Shown piece by piece: positions 32,349 to 39,709 of a DNA stretch of 64,000 nucleotides. Position numbers and translations under genes: made by a program. The stretch's first letter is position 1. Every line of letters starts with the position of its first letter. The notes beneath the pieces were generated by a model. It had not been told where the DNA came from. It made no database searches and was given only the letters and a program-made list of their open reading frames with translations. The DNA comes from Nonomuraea gerenzanensis (GTDB lineage Bacteria > Actinomycetota > Actinomycetes > Streptosporangiales > Streptosporangiaceae): positions 2,790,001 to 2,854,000 of the forward strand of contig NZ_CP084058.1 in the NCBI RefSeq assembly GCF_020215645.1. Direction: 5' to 3'.

Positions 32349-33551
32349 ATGCAGAACGGCCGGACCAACAGAACTCTCATCACCCTCTGCGCGGCGGCAC
32401 TGGCCGTGGCCGCCGGATGCAGCTCGACAGGCGGCGCAGGAGGCGGTGGCGCGGCACCGGGCGGGCCGTCGCAGCAGCAGGCCCCGGTGGCCAAGCTGTC
32501 CATCACCCCCGCCGACGGCACCAAGAAGGTCGCCCCCGACACCGGCATCACCGTCGCGGCCACCGGCGGCCAGGTCACCAAGGTGACCGTGGCCGACGCC
32601 GAGGGCCGGGCCGTGCGGGGCGCCGTGGGCGCCGACGGGCAGTGGCGGCCCCGGTGGCCGTTGCGGCCCTCGACCGCGTACACGGTCAGCGCCGAGGCCA
32701 AGGGCACGGACGGCAAGGCGGTCACCGGCACCGCCACGTTCACCACGCTCAAACCCAAGAGGGTGCTGGAGAGCGGCATGTCGCCCCTGGACGGCGAGAA
32801 GGTGGGCGTCGGCATGCCCGTCCAGCTCCTGCTCTCCCACCCGATCACCGCGCAGCGGGCCAGGGCCGCGATCGAGCGGTCGCTGGTGGTGCGCATGTCG
32901 CAGCCGGTCGAGGGCGCGTGGAGCTGGGTGAGCGACCGCGAGGTGCAGTTCAGGCCGCGCGAGTACTGGCCGGTGGGGGAGCGGGTCACGGTGGACGCGC
33001 ACCTGACGGGCCTGCGCGCCGGCTCCGGGCTGTGGGGGACGAAGGACCGGCGCGTGTCCTTCACCGTCGGGGACGAGCACATCACCAAGGTCAGCGCCAG
33101 GACGCACAAGGCGGTCGTCCGCGAGAACGGCGAGGTCGTCAAGACCATCCCGGTCAGCCTCGGCAAGCCAGGCGACGACAGCTACTCCGGCGTCATGATC
33201 GCCCAGGAGAAGTCCGCCGACATGGTCATGGACTCCGCCACGATCGGGGAGCCAGGCGAGTACCGCATCCGCACGAAGTGGAACGTCCGCATGACCTACA
33301 GCGGCACCTTCTTCCACGCCGCCCCCTGGTCGACCGGCGCGCAGGGCAGCTCCAACGTCAGCCACGGCTGCGTGAACGCCAGCCCCGCCAACGCGCGCTG
33401 GTTCTACGAATTCACCCAGCGCGGGGACATCATCGAGGTGACGGGCACGTCGAGGCGGCTGCAGTTCGGCAACGGGCCCACGCCGTGGGCGAAGCCGTGG
33501 GAGGAGTGGCTGGCGGGCAGCGCGCTGGGCAAGCCCGTCAACGGCGGCTGA
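32349..33551 (+). CDS. L,D-transpeptidase lipoprotein (YkuD domain)
   Basis: This protein has 400 residues from the ATG nine bases after GGGAGG. A signal peptide with lipobox AVAAGC gives a membrane-anchored lipoprotein. Two Ig-like/BIG domains (about 45-130 and 135-245) precede the YkuD catalytic domain, as in mycobacterial LdtMt2-type enzymes. The catalytic motif SNVSHGCVNAS has H339 and C341, with the family's conserved Ser/Gly/Arg-like surroundings (NARWFYEF). It forms 3-3 cross-links in peptidoglycan on the outer face of the membrane and is a target of carbapenems. Monocistronic with its own promoter region. Confidence 0.94.
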   Translation: MQNGRTNRTLITLCAAALAVAAGCSSTGGAGGGGAAPGGPSQQQAPVAKLSITPADGTKKVAPDTGITVAATGGQVTKVTVADAEGRAVRGAVGADGQWRPRWPLRPSTAYTVSAEAKGTDGKAVTGTATFTTLKPKRVLESGMSPLDGEKVGVGMPVQLLLSHPITAQRARAAIERSLVVRMSQPVEGAWSWVSDREVQFRPREYWPVGERVTVDAHLTGLRAGSGLWGTKDRRVSFTVGDEHITKVSARTHKAVVRENGEVVKTIPVSLGKPGDDSYSGVMIAQEKSADMVMDSATIGEPGEYRIRTKWNVRMTYSGTFFHAAPWSTGAQGSSNVSHGCVNASPANARWFYEFTQRGDIIEVTGTSRRLQFGNGPTPWAKPWEEWLAGSALGKPVNGG

Positions 33552-33632
33552 GAGGCCGGTCGCGGCGGCCCCGGCCGACTTACCATGGAGGAAACAGGGG
33601 TACCGTCGCGGGGGAAGGTGACGTGATAGCGG

Positions 33633-33737
33633 GTGCCTGGTGAAGGAGCCTGGCGAGGGCTGTACCGGCTCCCCGCCATCGCTCTGTGGCTGCTGGTGTG
33701 GGTGCTGAACACCTACGAGTTCCTGCTGGCCATCTAG
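33633..33737 (+). CDS. Possible 34-aa single-span membrane peptide
   Basis: GTG-initiated frame of 34 codons ending in TAG, coding a basic N-terminus (MPGEGAWRGLYR) and a hydrophobic helix (LPAIALWLLVWVLNTYEF) long enough to span a membrane. A GGGGGAAGGTGA run lies about 12-20 bases upstream, rather far for a ribosome site. Its stop overlaps the convergent response regulator by 4 bases. Composition is suggestive, but conservation would be needed; no function is proposed. Confidence 0.35.
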   Translation: MPGEGAWRGLYRLPAIALWLLVWVLNTYEFLLAI

Positions 33738-34411
33738 GGAGCGGTGCCGGGGACCACCAGGCCCGACTCGTACGCGAAGACCACGAGCTGGGCCCGGTCA
33801 CGCACGCCCAGCTTGGTCATCGACCGGCTGACGTGGGTCTTGGCCGTGGCGGCGCTGATCACCAGGTGCCCGGCGATCTCCTCGTTCGACAGGCCCCTGG
33901 CCACCAGGGCGACGATCTCCCGCTCACGGCCGGTCAGCCTGTCCTGCCCGGGGACGGGGGTCGGGCGGGGCGGGGTGCTGACGTACTCCTCGATCAGGCG
34001 GCGCGTCACCGAGGGCGACAGCAGCGCGTCGCCGCGCGCCGCCACCCTGACCGACTGCAGCAGGTCGGCCGGTTCGATGTCCTTGAGCAGGAAGCCGCTG
34101 GCGCCGGCCCTGAGTGCGGCGAAGACGTACTCGTCGAGGGCGTAGTTGGTGAGGATCACCACGCGGACGGCGTTCAGCTCGGGGGTGGCGCCGATGCGGC
34201 GGGTGGCCTGGATGCCGTCCAGCAGGGGCATCCTCACGTCCAGCAGTGCTACGTCGGGGAGCAGCCGGGTGGCCAGCTCCACGGCCTGGGCGCCGTCGCC
34301 GGCCTCGGCCACCACGGTGATGTCGTCGGTGAGCTCCAGGAGGGCTTTGAAGCCGGCGCGGATCAGTGGCTGGTCGTCGGCCAGGAGCACTCTGATGGGC
34401 TGGGCCGTCAC
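33734..34411 (-). CDS. NarL/FixJ-type response regulator
   Basis: This 225-residue regulator starts at a GTG in a GTGA overlap with the histidine kinase; the upstream extension of the frame is a shadow. The receiver domain shows DD12-13, phospho-acceptor D58 (ALLDVRMP) and the conserved Lys in FLLKDIEP. The LuxR-type HTH is LTGREREIVALVARGLSNEE through TAKTHVSRSMTKLGV. It is the output half of the adjacent two-component pair. No target is evident; the divergent membrane protein/multicopper oxidase operon is the nearest candidate. Confidence 0.94.
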   Translation of the reverse strand: MTAQPIRVLLADDQPLIRAGFKALLELTDDITVVAEAGDGAQAVELATRLLPDVALLDVRMPLLDGIQATRRIGATPELNAVRVVILTNYALDEYVFAALRAGASGFLLKDIEPADLLQSVRVAARGDALLSPSVTRRLIEEYVSTPPRPTPVPGQDRLTGREREIVALVARGLSNEEIAGHLVISAATAKTHVSRSMTKLGVRDRAQLVVFAYESGLVVPGTAP

Positions 34412-35655
34412 GCCGCCGCTCCTGCCGGTCCTGGCGTGTCGGCCGCTCTGGTTGTTCCGGCCGCTCCGGCCGCGTCGGCCGCTTGCGCCGTTCCGGCCGG
34501 GAGCTCTGCGCGGACCGTGAAGCCGCCGTGCGTGCCGGGGCCGGCCGTGAGGGAGCCGCCGACGGCGACCGCGCGTTCGCGCATCCCGATCAACCCCATC
34601 CCCGGCCCGGCCGTGCCCGGCTCGCCGTCGTTCTCCACCCGCAGCACGACCTTCGAGCGATCGTAGTCCACGGCCACCGTCACCACCGCGGCACCCGCGT
34701 GCCGCAGCACGTTGGTGAGCGCCTCCTGCGCGATCCGGTACGCCGCCCTGTCCACCTCGGCAGGCAGCCCGTACGGGTCGCCCGAGACCGTGTGCACCAC
34801 CCGCAGCCCCGCCCCCTCGGCCCTGGCCACCAGGCGAGGCAGCCCGGACAGCCCCGCCTCGGCCCCCTCCGGCTCGCCCTGCCGCAGCACGCCGAGGGTG
34901 GCGCGCAGCTCGTTCATCGCCTCGTGGCCCGACTCCTTGATCGCGGCCAGCGCCTCCCTGACGCGCTCCGGCTTCCTGTCCAGCAGCTCCATGGCCAGCG
35001 CCGCCTGCACGTTGACCACCGAGATGGTGTGGGTGAGCGAGTCGTGCAGCTCCTGCGCGATCCACAGCCGCTCCTCGCCGGCCCGCCGCAGCGCGGCCTC
35101 CTCCCTGGTCCGCTCCGCCTCCCGCGCCCGCTCAGCCTCCGCCTCAGCCCGCTGCGCCTGCGCTTCGGCCCGCTGCTCCACGGCATGCAGGTACGCGCGT
35201 CGGCTCCGGGTCATCTCGCCGATCACCACCATGGCCACCAGCCAGCCGCTCAGCAGCGCCATCCAGTTGCCCGCCGCCGGGTCGTCGGACGACAGCGCCA
35301 TCAGCCCGTACACCGGCACCGCCAGCCCGATCGCCAGCCAGATCGCGTCGGCGCGCCGGCCCAGCGCCGCCAGGGTGTAGATGGCGGCCAGCGCCGGCGC
35401 GGCGGCGAACACGCCCGGGTAGTGGGCGGCGTAGTACACCACACCGCAGGCCGCCGCGACGATCCCGGCGGTCAGCGGGGTGGTGCGGCGGAAGGCGAGC
35501 GACAGGGCCGCGATCGTGATCAGCGTCAGGCCCGCGGCGTCGAGCGGGCGTTCGTAGGGGCCCGTCCACGACAGGTTCGCGTACGTGCCCGCCATGATCG
35601 CCACCAGGCTGCCCGCTGCGATGAGCGTGTCCGTTCTGCGGCTGTACATGCCCAT
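34408..35655 (-). CDS. Membrane sensor histidine kinase (HisKA_3 type)
   Basis: In this 415-residue kinase, five or six membrane helices span residues about 10-150 with only short loops, so sensing is probably within the membrane. A coiled coil (about 157-192, repeats of QRAEA/ERAREAE) connects to the HisKA_3 dimerisation domain, with phospho-acceptor H204 in AQELHDSLTHT. The HATPase domain has the N-box-like AYRIAQEALTNVLRHA and G-box GPGMGLIGMRERA. The C-terminus is Ala-rich. A start at the second ATG (MYSRR) is possible. It forms an operon with the response regulator that it overlaps. Confidence 0.93.
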   Translation of the reverse strand: MGMYSRRTDTLIAAGSLVAIMAGTYANLSWTGPYERPLDAAGLTLITIAALSLAFRRTTPLTAGIVAAACGVVYYAAHYPGVFAAAPALAAIYTLAALGRRADAIWLAIGLAVPVYGLMALSSDDPAAGNWMALLSGWLVAMVVIGEMTRSRRAYLHAVEQRAEAQAQRAEAEAERAREAERTREEAALRRAGEERLWIAQELHDSLTHTISVVNVQAALAMELLDRKPERVREALAAIKESGHEAMNELRATLGVLRQGEPEGAEAGLSGLPRLVARAEGAGLRVVHTVSGDPYGLPAEVDRAAYRIAQEALTNVLRHAGAAVVTVAVDYDRSKVVLRVENDGEPGTAGPGMGLIGMRERAVAVGGSLTAGPGTHGGFTVRAELPAGTAQAADAAGAAGTTRAADTPGPAGAAA

Positions 35656-35803
35656 AAAGGTAGCGATCGTCCATCGCGGCGGGCGTCATCCCGGGGGCGT
35701 ACGTTTCCTGGCCCGTACGCGGCGCGTACGACCCCGGGAGTACGGCGCGGTGCCGTCCCGCGTGGGATGTGGGCGGGTGGCTCGTCCGGCGAGCATTCCT
35801 GGC

Positions 35804-36223
35804 ATGACCTCCTTGAACTCCACACCGGCGCCGCGGCGCTGGATCGTCTGGTCGCTGCGGGTGACGGCCACGGGGCACCTGGCGGGCGTGCTCGCGCAGG
35901 CCGCGTTGGCCGGGCTGTTCGTCACCGGTGACGTCGATCTGCTGACCTGGCATCGCAACAACGGCGGTGTCACGCACAGCCTGCTGTACCTGCAGTTGGT
36001 GGCTTCCGTCCTGCTGTGGCGGCCGGGCGGGGGAGCGTGGTGGCCGGCGGTGGCCGGGGTGGGGCTGGTGCTCTTGGAGACGGTGCAGGTGGTGCTGGGG
36101 CAGAACCGCGTCATCGCGGGGCACTTCCCGCTCGGGATGGCGATCTTCGGGCTGTCGGCCGTGTTCACGGCGTGGGCGTGGCTGGGCTTCCGGCGCGCGG
36201 GTGCGGAAGCGGGTGCGGCATGA
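35804..36223 (+). CDS. Small four-helix membrane protein coupled to multicopper oxidase
   Basis: This 139-residue protein starts at the ATG near the 148-bp divergent gap with the kinase. Helices are visible at about 18-40 (VTATGHLAGVLAQAALAGLFV), 55-72, 80-98 and 108-128. Polar conserved-looking positions are H26, H50 and the GDVDLLTWHRNN loop, which could bind haem or copper. Its stop overlaps the multicopper oxidase start (ATGA), so the two proteins probably act together. No named family recognised. Confidence 0.8.
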   Translation: MTSLNSTPAPRRWIVWSLRVTATGHLAGVLAQAALAGLFVTGDVDLLTWHRNNGGVTHSLLYLQLVASVLLWRPGGGAWWPAVAGVGLVLLETVQVVLGQNRVIAGHFPLGMAIFGLSAVFTAWAWLGFRRAGAEAGAA

Positions 36224-37833
36224 GGCGGGGATCGGGCGGAGGCATGCTCGGAGGCGGGTGGCTCGGCGGTGGCTCAGGCGGGCGGTCCGGTGGAGGTGCG
36301 CGCCGGCGGTCCGGCGAGAGTGCGGGCGAGCGGGCGGCCGATGTCTCGCGGCGGGCGTTCCTCGGCGTGCTCGGTGGGGCCGGGCTGGCCGTCGCGGGGT
36401 GTGGTGGCGGGTCGGAGACGGCGGGGGAGCTGCTGGCCAGCGGGGCGCGCCTGCCCGAGCCGTTCACCGTGCCGTTGCCGATCCCCGAGGTGGCCAGGCC
36501 GGTAAGTCCCGGCCGGTACGAGGTGACGCAGCGGGTGGCGGCCGTCGAGATCCTGCCCGGACTGCGTACCGAGGTGTGGGGTTACGGCGGCACCTTCCCC
36601 GGGCCCACGTTCGAGCTGCGGCGCGGCACCCCCGCCGTGATCCGGGTGCGCAACGAGCTGCCCGTGCCGACCTCCACCCACCTGCACGGGGGCGTCACCC
36701 CGCCCGACTCGGACGGCTACCCGACCGACCTCGTCGTCCCCGCCGGCCACGCCGCCGCGCACGGGCACCCCGGCGAGGTGCATCACCAGGTCGTCAAGGA
36801 CTACCGCTACCCGATGGAGCAGCGGGCCGCCACGCTCTGGTACCACGATCACCGCATGGACTACACCGCGCCGCAGGTGTGGCGGGGGCTGGCGGGGATG
36901 GTGCTGGTGCGGGACGAGGAGGAGGACGCGCTGCCGCTGCCCCGGGGCGAGCGGGAGCTGCCGCTGATGATCTGTGACCGGGCCTTCGAGGAGGACGGCT
37001 CCTTCAGCTACCCCCACGCCGCCCACGGCCCGTCCGGGCACGGCACCGGCACGCACGCCCTCCACACCGACTACCTGGAAGGCGTGGAGGGCGACGTGAT
37101 CCTGGTCAACGGCGCCCCCTGGCCCCTGGCCGAGGTGTCGGCCACGCGCTACCGGCTGCGGCTGGTGAACGCCTCCAACGCCCGCAGGTACCGCCTGGCC
37201 CTCTCCCCGGCAGGCCGCTTCACCCAGATGGGCAGCGACTCGGGCCTCCTGGCCGCGCCGATCGCGCACGACGCGATCACGATGGCCCCCGGCGAGCGCT
37301 ACGACGTCGTCGTGGACTTCTCCGCCTACCCGGTCGGCACGCAGGTGACCCTGCTCAACACCCTGGCCGACGGCCCGGCGGGCCAGGTCATGCGCTTCGT
37401 CGTCACCCGGCGGGAGCGCGACGACACCGCCGTGCCCACCACCCTGTCGCGCCCGCCCCGCCGCCCGCGCCCCGTGACCACCCGTATGTTCGACTTCCGC
37501 AGGACGGGCGGCTCCTGGACCATCAACGGCCACCCCTACAGGCCCGGCGTCCCGCTGGCCCGCCCGCGCCTCGGCACCGCCGAGGTCTGGCGGCTGACCA
37601 GCGACTTCCACCATCCCGTGCACGTGCACCTGGCCCACTTCCAGGTGCTCGCGAGGAACGGCAGGCAACCGGCCGCCACCGACGCCGGGTGGAAGGACAC
37701 GGTGGACGTGCGCCCGTACGAGGTGGTGGACGTGCTGGCCCGCTTCGACGGCTACCGTGGCCGCTACATGCTCCACTGCCACAACCTCGAACACGAGGAC
37801 ATGGCGATGATGGCCGATTTCGAGGTGGTCTGA
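36220..37833 (+). CDS. Secreted multicopper oxidase (laccase/CotA-SufI-like)
   Basis: This 537-residue oxidase starts in an ATGA overlap. An unusual Gly-rich N-terminus (GGGMLGGGWLGGGSGG) precedes a Tat-like SRRAFLGVLGGAGLAVAGC, which also contains a lipobox Cys, so export folded and lipid anchoring are both plausible. All copper motifs are present: HLHGG, WYHDHRMD, HPVHVHLAHFQVL and MLHCHNLEHEDMAMM, giving T1, T2 and T3 ligands with a Met axial ligand to T1. It oxidises phenols, bilirubin-like compounds or metal ions such as Cu(I)/Mn(II). The coupled small membrane protein may be an electron or copper partner. Confidence 0.92.
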   Translation: MRRGSGGGMLGGGWLGGGSGGRSGGGARRRSGESAGERAADVSRRAFLGVLGGAGLAVAGCGGGSETAGELLASGARLPEPFTVPLPIPEVARPVSPGRYEVTQRVAAVEILPGLRTEVWGYGGTFPGPTFELRRGTPAVIRVRNELPVPTSTHLHGGVTPPDSDGYPTDLVVPAGHAAAHGHPGEVHHQVVKDYRYPMEQRAATLWYHDHRMDYTAPQVWRGLAGMVLVRDEEEDALPLPRGERELPLMICDRAFEEDGSFSYPHAAHGPSGHGTGTHALHTDYLEGVEGDVILVNGAPWPLAEVSATRYRLRLVNASNARRYRLALSPAGRFTQMGSDSGLLAAPIAHDAITMAPGERYDVVVDFSAYPVGTQVTLLNTLADGPAGQVMRFVVTRRERDDTAVPTTLSRPPRRPRPVTTRMFDFRRTGGSWTINGHPYRPGVPLARPRLGTAEVWRLTSDFHHPVHVHLAHFQVLARNGRQPAATDAGWKDTVDVRPYEVVDVLARFDGYRGRYMLHCHNLEHEDMAMMADFEVV

Positions 37834-37874
37834 GCCCTCCCGATCAGCCCGGCGAGCTACTAAGTTGATCCCAT

Positions 37875-37906
37875 AGGGGACATTCATCGGATGACAGGTG
37901 TCCCCT
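37875..37906. promoter_or_regulatory. Nested inverted repeat upstream of the FAH-family gene
   Basis: Outer arms AGGGGACA (37875-37882) and TGTCCCCT (37899-37906) are perfect inverted repeats. Almost concentric with them is TCATC-G-GATGA (37884-37894). The element ends 24 bp before the ATG. It could be a dimer operator with two half-sites about two helical turns apart, or a hairpin in the 5' UTR. Confidence 0.6.
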
Positions 37907-37930
37907 CGTCTGATGGAGCTAGGAGCAGGC

Positions 37931-38794
37931 ATGCAGATCGTACGGTTCACCAGCCCTATGACCAGCGCCGATGCGGTGGGTGTCGATGACGGTGAGCAGG
38001 TGGTGGAGCTGTCGGGCGTCACCAGCGTGGGCGAGCTGCTCCGGTTGTCCTCCGATGAGCTGCGGGAGCGCTGCGCGTCCGCCGACGGGACGCGGCACCC
38101 GTCCGGATCCGTGCCGCTGCTGCCGCCCGTGGACGGGCGCATGGAGGTGTGGGCGGCCGGCGTGACCTACCGGCGCTCGCGGGAGGCGCGGGTGCTGGAG
38201 AGCGAGCGCGCCGCCGACGTGTACGAGCTGGTGTACGACGCCGAGCGGCCCGAGCTGTTCTTCAAGTCGGTGGCGTGGAAGGTCGCCGGGCACGGCGGCC
38301 GCATCGCGGTGCGCGAGGACTCCGAGATCGACGTGCCGGAGCCGGAGCTGGGCCTGGTGCTGAACACGGCCGGCGAGATCGTCGGCTACACGGTCGTGGA
38401 CGACGTCAGCTCGCGCACCATCGAGGGCGTCAACCCGCTCTACCTGCCGCAGGCCAAGATCTACCTGGGCGGCTGCGCGGTCGGCCCGGCGATCAGGCCC
38501 GCGTGGGAGGTCGCCGACCCGTACGCGCTGGACATCTCCCTCAGCATCGCCAGGGCGGGCGAGACGGTGTGGGACGGCAAGGCCAGCACCTCCCAGCTCA
38601 ACCGGCGCCTGGACGACCTGGCCGGCTACCTCTACCGCGCCGACGTCTTCCCCGACGGCGCCGTGCTGGCCACCGGCACGTGCCTGGTGCCCGACCTGCC
38701 GTTCACGCTGCAGGACGGCGACACGGTGACGATCGGCATCGGCGAGATCGGCACCCTGTCGACCACGGTGGTCAGGGGCGTGCCCAGCCTATGA
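37931..38794 (+). CDS. Fumarylacetoacetate hydrolase (FAH) family protein
   Basis: This protein has 287 residues from the ATG behind AGGAGC. The FAH C-domain metal ligands are seen as the two Glu of EPELGLVL and the Asp of VVDDVSSRTIEG; the FFKSVAWKV and NPLYLPQAKIY stretches are characteristic. The AAGVTYRRSREAR segment resembles the 2-keto-3-deoxy-acid dehydratase branch (for example 2-dehydro-3-deoxy-D-arabinonate dehydratase) more than classical FAH, by memory. It acts on a 2-keto or acylpyruvate-type sugar acid in the cytoplasm with Mg2+. A LysR gene follows 27 bp downstream on the same strand. Exact reaction is unproven. Confidence 0.88.
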   Translation: MQIVRFTSPMTSADAVGVDDGEQVVELSGVTSVGELLRLSSDELRERCASADGTRHPSGSVPLLPPVDGRMEVWAAGVTYRRSREARVLESERAADVYELVYDAERPELFFKSVAWKVAGHGGRIAVREDSEIDVPEPELGLVLNTAGEIVGYTVVDDVSSRTIEGVNPLYLPQAKIYLGGCAVGPAIRPAWEVADPYALDISLSIARAGETVWDGKASTSQLNRRLDDLAGYLYRADVFPDGAVLATGTCLVPDLPFTLQDGDTVTIGIGEIGTLSTTVVRGVPSL

Positions 38795-38821
38795 ATGCGA
38801 CGCCGTTGATATAACCGGCGT

Positions 38822-39706
38822 ATGAATCTCCAGCAGCTCCGCTACGCCGTGGCGCTGGCCGAGGAGCTCAACTTCGGCCGCGCCGCCCTGCGCGAGGGCG
38901 TCCGGCAGCCGCCGTTCAGCCAGCAGATCGGCAAGCTGGAGGAGGAGCTGGGCGTGCGGCTGTTCGAGCGCACGACCAGGCAGGTGCGGCTCACCGCGGC
39001 GGGCGAGGCGTTCGTCGCCGAGGCACGCACCAGTCTGGCGCACGCCGAGCTGGCGGCCGAGGCGGCCAGGCGGGCGGGCCGGGGCGAGGCGGGGCGGCTG
39101 GCGATCGGGTTCGTCGGCTCGGCCACGAACCTCACGCTGCCGCGCGTGCTGCGCCGCTTCCGCGCCCGCTACCCGGGCGTCCAGGTCGAGCTGCGCGAGC
39201 TGACCACCGCGCAGCAGGCGGAGGAGCTGCGGCAGGGGCTGCTGGACGTGGGGCTGCTGCACGCGCCGCTGGCCGGGCCCGCCGCCGAGGTGCTGTCCAC
39301 CCGCACGGTGGCGCGCGAGCTGCTGCTCGCCGCGCTGCCCACCGGGCATCCCCTCGCCGGCCGCACGCCGCTGCCCGCGTCGGCGCTGGCGGGGGAGGCG
39401 TTCGTGCTGTTCCCCCGGCGGTACGGGAGCGGGCTCTACGACCAGATCATGGCCGTGGCCAGGGCGGCCGGGTTCGAGCCCGTGGTGGTGCAGGAGGCCG
39501 TGCAGATGCAGACGATCGTGGGGCTGGTGGCGGCGGGGATCGGGGTGTCGGTCGTGCCCGAGTCGGTGGCCCGGCTGCGGCGCGGCGATGTGGTGTTCCG
39601 GCCGTTGTCGCCGGCGACCAGGGTCGTCACGCTGGACGTCACCTGGCGCACCGGCGACCCCAACCCGGTGGTGCGCAACTTCCGCGACCTGTTCCCCGCC
39701 ACCTGA
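38822..39706 (+). CDS. LysR-family regulator
   Basis: In this 294-residue regulator the winged HTH begins MNLQQLRYAVALAEELNFG, with ALREGVRQPPFSQQIGKLEEE as recognition part. The effector domain shows LRELTTAQQAEELRQGLLDVG and AALPTGHPLAG, of the BenM/CatR kind. It lies just downstream of, and in line with, the FAH gene, unlike the usual divergent layout, so it may be co-transcribed with it. The nested inverted repeat at 37875-37906 is a candidate target. Confidence 0.9.
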   Translation: MNLQQLRYAVALAEELNFGRAALREGVRQPPFSQQIGKLEEELGVRLFERTTRQVRLTAAGEAFVAEARTSLAHAELAAEAARRAGRGEAGRLAIGFVGSATNLTLPRVLRRFRARYPGVQVELRELTTAQQAEELRQGLLDVGLLHAPLAGPAAEVLSTRTVARELLLAALPTGHPLAGRTPLPASALAGEAFVLFPRRYGSGLYDQIMAVARAAGFEPVVVQEAVQMQTIVGLVAAGIGVSVVPESVARLRRGDVVFRPLSPATRVVTLDVTWRTGDPNPVVRNFRDLFPAT

Positions 39707-39709
39707 CCG

